From contig JAODGV010000011.1 in NCBI GenBank assembly GCA_025464425.1, positions 1-26,030 on the forward strand: a DNA stretch of 26,030 nucleotides, given 5' to 3'. Positions 23,171 through 26,030 of this stretch are shown here, one piece after another. This stretch comes from Methanosarcinales archaeon. Lineage in GTDB: Archaea; Halobacteriota; Syntropharchaeia; Alkanophagales; Methanospirareceae. The notes under the pieces were generated by a model. It did no database searches, had not been told where the DNA came from, and worked only from the letters and a program-made list of their open reading frames with translations. The translations under genes and the position numbers were made by a program. Numbering within the stretch: the first letter of the stretch is position 1; each line of letters opens with the position of its first letter.

Positions 23171-23435
23171 GTGAGGAGAGTAAGCCCCCTTCTGTTTCCG
23201 CAGCATTTATCTATGCGCCCCTTACGGGCTTGCACCCACGAGGCTGGTCGTTCCATCCGCCACCCACACGACCTCATCCTCACGGAATCATCGCATTGGT
23301 GTGGTGCGGTATCGTTTCTATACCAGAGCCAGGACTCTCGCCCTATGCCATCTCGGCATTCGTGTTTTTAATGGTGGGGGGACTTTCCTCAGCCTTCTCT
23401 CGAAGACCGGCAGCTGCCCTTCCTCTCTCCTCCAC
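23171..23435 (-). ncRNA. rnpB: RNase P RNA (archaeal type A)
   Basis: Catalytic RNA of tRNA 5' processing, about 265 nt. Minus-strand hallmarks: the P1 helix is GAGGAGAG (23432-23425) with CTCTCCTC (23180-23173); the CR-I core GAGGAAAGTCC lies at 23390-23380; the CR-V core ACAGAAGGGGGCTTA at 23195-23181. AAG-T-CCCCC of CR-I pairs with GGGGG-CTT of CR-V to form P4, leaving the universally conserved bulged U. The usual ATAGATAAATGCTGC segment precedes CR-V. No open reading frame explains the region. Ends are set from P1 and from a TATA box 26 nt upstream, so they may be off by a few bases. Confidence 0.93.
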
Positions 23436-23452
23436 TATAATATTGATTCAGG

Positions 23453-23464
23453 CATAAATAAAGC
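23453..23464 (-). promoter_or_regulatory. TATA box of the RNase P RNA gene
   Basis: Minus-strand GCTTTATTTATG is centred about 25 nt before the predicted 5' end of the RNase P RNA at 23435. Confidence 0.5.
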
Positions 23465-23469
23465 ATCAA

Positions 23470-23497
23470 AACGGAAAAAGAAAAAGAAAAAGGAAAT
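23470..23497 (-). terminator. T-rich terminator after ftsZ
   Basis: Immediately beyond the ftsZ stop the minus strand has four consecutive T runs (TTTCC then TTTTTC repeated), typical of intrinsic archaeal termination. It separates ftsZ from the RNase P RNA promoter. Confidence 0.55.
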
Positions 23498-23500
23498 TGA

Positions 23501-24592
23501 TCAGCCGATGATGGGTATGAGACCATCAGCTGTCCTGTTCAATTTCCTGTTGTTCATAGCTGCCTTGCCGTATACACCACCGATCTCCCAGCGCGGTTCC
23601 ACACCTGTAAGTATCGCAGTCACTCTCACACGCCCATCGTACTCATTACTTATACGCGCACCCCATATCACGTTCGCGTCCGGATTCAGATCGTATGTGA
23701 GTAACTCCACGATCTCGTTCACCTCTTTCAGCTGCAGGTCTTCACCACCGGTGATGTGGATAAGTGCGCCATTCGCACCCTTATAGTCAACTTCCAGCAA
23801 TGGATGATCGAGTGCATCAGAGACAACAGCTTCTGGCTTGTTATCCGTCTTCGTCGTCTCTCCTACAAGCATTACTGCAACACCGCCTTCTGACATCACC
23901 GCAGTCAGGTCTGCGAAATCGAGGTTCACGAGCGAGGGTTTCGCTATCGTCTCTGCAATACCCTGAATCGTTGTCGCTATCAGCATGTCCATCACCTTGA
24001 ACGCCTCATTTACTGGCTTATCCCCTGCATGTTTCAGTAGTTTGTCGTTCTCGAGCACGATAACGGTATCTGTTGACTTCCTCAGCTCTTCTATACCCTC
24101 TACCGCCTTTATCCTCCGCCTGCGCTCAGCAGCGAAGGGGAATGATACCATGGCAACGACAATTGCTCCCTCCTCCTTCGCTACCTCCGCGACAACCGGT
24201 GATGCACCTGTACCTGTGCCACCGCCCATGCCCGCAGTCAGGAACACGAAGTTCTTACCCCTGAGCAATGCCCTTATCTCCTCCTTGTCCATCTCCGCAG
24301 CCTTCCTGCCTATATCAGGTGAGCCGCCAGCACCCAGACCACGAGTGAGTGCCTTCCCGATCAGTAGCTTCTTCTCGCATCTTATAGTATCCAGATGCAG
24401 TTTGTCGGTATTTATCGCTATCCTGTCCACACCTTCAAGCCCCCCAAGTATCTCCAGCCGGTTCATGGAGTTGTTACCGCCACCACCGATACCAACGATG
24501 GCGAGCTTTGGCACGCCAAACAATTTGTCTTCCACTACTGCTGCACTCGCTTCGGTTACATATTCCCTCATCTCTTTTCCACCTTCTTCCAT
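23501..24592 (-). CDS. ftsZ: Cell-division GTPase FtsZ
   Basis: Tubulin-like GTPase that forms the division ring. The 363-residue product has the first G-loop VGIGGGGNNSMNRL (33-46), the tubulin signature GGGTGTG (123-129), the T7 catalytic loop NLDFAD (N223, D225, D228) and the FtsZ C-terminal domain with HITGGEDL and VIWGARI. It is a canonical FtsZ rather than a CetZ. I cannot say from sequence alone whether it is the FtsZ1 or FtsZ2 paralogue. The first ATG (24592) would have a leader of about 10 nt. ATG at codon 8 (24571) has AAGGTGG 7 nt upstream and may be the true start. The C-terminal tail is short (about 20 residues). Confidence 0.95.
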   Translation of the reverse strand: MEEGGKEMREYVTEASAAVVEDKLFGVPKLAIVGIGGGGNNSMNRLEILGGLEGVDRIAINTDKLHLDTIRCEKKLLIGKALTRGLGAGGSPDIGRKAAEMDKEEIRALLRGKNFVFLTAGMGGGTGTGASPVVAEVAKEEGAIVVAMVSFPFAAERRRRIKAVEGIEELRKSTDTVIVLENDKLLKHAGDKPVNEAFKVMDMLIATTIQGIAETIAKPSLVNLDFADLTAVMSEGGVAVMLVGETTKTDNKPEAVVSDALDHPLLEVDYKGANGALIHITGGEDLQLKEVNEIVELLTYDLNPDANVIWGARISNEYDGRVRVTAILTGVEPRWEIGGVYGKAAMNNRKLNRTADGLIPIIG

Positions 24593-24625
24593 TTTTTCAA
24601 CGTTAAATTCTAAAGAAAGAGGGGG

Positions 24626-24634
24626 TATATAAAA
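24626..24634 (-). promoter_or_regulatory. TATA box in the ftsZ-pth2 divergent spacer
   Basis: TTTTATATA on the minus strand lies about 38 nt from the first ftsZ ATG, predicting a start near 24604. The motif is nearly symmetric and could also serve pth2 on the plus strand. Confidence 0.45.
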
Positions 24635-24703
24635 CTTCCTATCATGAAAAATCTTTTGCCCCTACCTGCTCCGCTCTTTACACTCACGGTTAAATATTAT
24701 TAC

Positions 24704-25057
24704 ATGGATGCAAGCGAGTATAAACAGTGCATAATCATCAGAGCGGACTTGAAGCTATCAAAAGGTAAGGTTGCGGTGCAGGCTGCTCATGCATCACTCC
24801 TGAGTTATGAACGTGCGGCGCCACGTGATAGAGCGCGATGGACGGCACAGGGGCAGAAGAAGGTGGTGCTCAGGGTGAACAGTCTGAAAGAGCTGTATGA
24901 ACTGAAGGATATGGCTGATAAGCTTAGCTTACCATGCGCAATCGTTGAAGATGCAGGGCTGACTGAAGTTCCGCCCGGAACTGTTACTGCTCTCGGGATA
25001 GGACCCGCGAGTGCAGATAAGATAGATACGATTACAAAGCATCTGAAACTGCTGTGA
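24704..25057 (+). CDS. pth2: Peptidyl-tRNA hydrolase, Pth2 family
   Basis: Recycles peptidyl-tRNA by cleaving the ester bond. With the ATG at 24704 the product is 117 residues, the normal length for archaeal Pth2. Conserved blocks are QCIIIRADLKLSKGKVAVQA (catalytic K/D region), AHASLLSY, QKKVVLRVNS, PCAIVEDAGLTEVPPGT and the closing TALGIGPA. The open frame extends upstream to 24644, but those 20 residues (MKNLLPLPAP...) do not match the family. No Shine-Dalgarno is present. The 3' end overlaps the convergent pyrC coding region by 26 nt. Confidence 0.95.
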   Translation: MDASEYKQCIIIRADLKLSKGKVAVQAAHASLLSYERAAPRDRARWTAQGQKKVVLRVNSLKELYELKDMADKLSLPCAIVEDAGLTEVPPGTVTALGIGPASADKIDTITKHLKLL

Positions 25058-26030
25058 ATGCGTGTGGCTTACCGTTTATGATCGTGTACCTGACCGTGCC
25101 GGGGAATTCGTAGCCCTCAAAGGGAGACCATCCGCACTTCGTTCTCAATTGCTCTGCGCTGATCTTCACACGCCTGCGCTCTAAAATCGTCAGATTCGCT
25201 CGTTTGCACTCCTCTATACTGCCTCTGTCCGTGAGTGCGAGGAACTTCGCGGGGTTGTGTGCGCATGTCATCGCTATCAGTGAGGGGTGCACACCCTGGC
25301 TGAATATAAGCCATGAAGCGAAATTACCGAAGGTATCGAGGTTTGGTACACCCGCAGGCGCTTCTAATACATCAAGTGCTTTTTCATCACGTGTGTGGGG
25401 TGCATGATCGCTCACGAGGAAGTCTATTTCGCCACGCCTGAACGCATACAGGAGCAGCCGCCGATCTAATTCTGTCCTGAGTGGCGGATTTGTCTTCAAA
25501 AAGCCTTTACGCACTTTCAGGTCCTCACGGGTGAAGAATAGATGATGTGGTGTCACCTCACAGTGGATACTTGCATTGCTCTTTATCATCGCCAGGGAGT
25601 CATAGACGGAGATATGGGCGATATTGGTCGTGCGAGGTGGCGTGCATGTAAGAACTCTTCTTATCGCTATTAGCTCAGCCTGAGGTGGTCGCAGCCATGA
25701 ATGGAGCTCTTCATCCACCGCTGCTCCTGGCTCTCTCCTCCTGCTATCTATGAGTGCCTGTTCCTCACAGTGCACCACAAGTGGTCTGGATCCAACCGCT
25801 CTGATTGCCTCTGGTAACCGTTCAGTACTTATACGTAAAGAATCACTGAGGAATATCTTGTAGCCTATCGCTTCTTTATCCATATCAGCCACCTCTTTCA
25901 GGTTGGTCCCGGTAACCAGCCCGTAGAAGAATATGTCAATCCCTGCTTTCTTTCGTGCGAGCTCTTTCCTGGCGCGCAATCGCGAGGCATTTATACCGGG
26001 CAGCGGTGTATTTGGCATGTCCACAACGGT
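25032..26030 (-). CDS. pyrC: Dihydroorotase, N-terminus outside the window
   Basis: Third step of pyrimidine synthesis, cyclising carbamoyl-aspartate to dihydroorotate. The visible 332 codons run off the right edge; the frame starts mid-protein with TVVDMPNTPLPG, which in the family follows the HxH metal motif, so about 50-60 residues are missing. Visible active-site residues are the carboxylated lysine in GYKIFLSD, the histidines in VVHCEE and NIAHIS, and the aspartate in VSDHAPH. The substrate loop TNPPLR and the C-terminal WSPFEGYEFPGTV strand are intact. Allantoinase and hydantoinase are relatives, but VDMPNT with TNPPLR favours dihydroorotase. The 3' end overlaps pth2. Confidence 0.93.
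   Translation of the reverse strand, partial: TVVDMPNTPLPGINASRLRARKELARKKAGIDIFFYGLVTGTNLKEVADMDKEAIGYKIFLSDSLRISTERLPEAIRAVGSRPLVVHCEEQALIDSRRREPGAAVDEELHSWLRPPQAELIAIRRVLTCTPPRTTNIAHISVYDSLAMIKSNASIHCEVTPHHLFFTREDLKVRKGFLKTNPPLRTELDRRLLLYAFRRGEIDFLVSDHAPHTRDEKALDVLEAPAGVPNLDTFGNFASWLIFSQGVHPSLIAMTCAHNPAKFLALTDRGSIEECKRANLTILERRRVKISAEQLRTKCGWSPFEGYEFPGTVRYTIINGKPHAFTAVSDAL

Noticed and set aside
23144..23206. Upstream extension of the small exported protein (MLRKQKGAYSPH...)
   Set aside because: Its upper part is encoded within the 3' end of the RNase P RNA, and the ATG at 23143 begins a normal signal-peptide N-terminus.
24644..24703. 20-residue extension of Pth2
   Set aside because: The sequence is unlike the Pth2 family, and the shorter form has the standard length.
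1..26030. CRISPR array, insertion sequence, integrase or prophage
   Set aside because: No regularly spaced repeats, transposase or recombinase motifs or terminal inverted repeats were seen; composition appears even and genes are housekeeping.

Overview
This 26 kb window reads as chromosomal DNA of a euryarchaeon. Archaeal signs are TATA boxes about 26 nt before predicted transcription starts (several of them apparently leaderless), an RNase P RNA, an initiator tRNA-Met with archaeal hallmarks, a PCNA-binding motif in an EndoQ-type nuclease, a DUF106/EMC3-like membrane protein, archaeal-type leucyl-tRNA synthetase and Pth2. An anaerobic ferredoxin- and heterodisulfide-reductase-based metabolism is indicated by PorA/PorB and by a very large flavin/Fe-S/CCG-domain protein. 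PAS/GAF-rich signalling genes beside such enzymes would suit a methanogen relative or an ANME/Syntrophoarchaeum-like lineage, but that placement is inference. I see no insertion sequence, phage gene, CRISPR array or other sign of recent transfer.

Layout. 1-1738 (minus): methionine aminopeptidase translationally coupled to a P-loop/DRTGG protein that leaves the window. 1833-2597 (plus): a membrane-anchored CPHC thioredoxin-like protein. 2663-4410: SlyD-like FKBP (minus), DUF61/UPF0216 protein (plus), triosephosphate isomerase (minus). 4547-7946 (minus): a three-gene signalling operon, in transcription order a winged-helix PAS-GAF-PAS protein, a receiver-only response regulator and a membrane histidine kinase. 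8034-10141 (minus): porA-porB. 10297-10950 (plus): metallo-beta-lactamase-fold protein. 10968-12793 (minus): DUF106 protein, crotonase and PIN nuclease as one operon. 12853-17195 (plus): XPB helicase overlapping by one base an 884-residue GltD-HdrC-HdrB fusion. 17350-20151 (minus): leuS. 20261-21642 (plus): initiator tRNA-Met running directly into an EndoQ-type gene. 21667-22692 (plus): argC. 22715-24592 (minus): ftsZ, the RNase P RNA gene (found from structure, not from an open frame) and a small exported protein. 24704-25057 (plus): pth2. 25032-26030 (minus): pyrC, whose N-terminus lies outside the window.

The genes are mainly housekeeping: translation (leuS, initiator tRNA, RNase P RNA, pth2, map), DNA repair (XPB, EndoQ), division (ftsZ), arginine and pyrimidine synthesis, and triose metabolism. 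The least ordinary items are the single-chain GltD-HdrD-like redox protein coupled to XPB, the kinase-less winged-helix sensor heading the signalling operon, the tRNA-EndoQ junction in which tRNA 3' processing could create a leaderless mRNA, and the RNase P RNA gene into which a neighbouring open frame wrongly extends.
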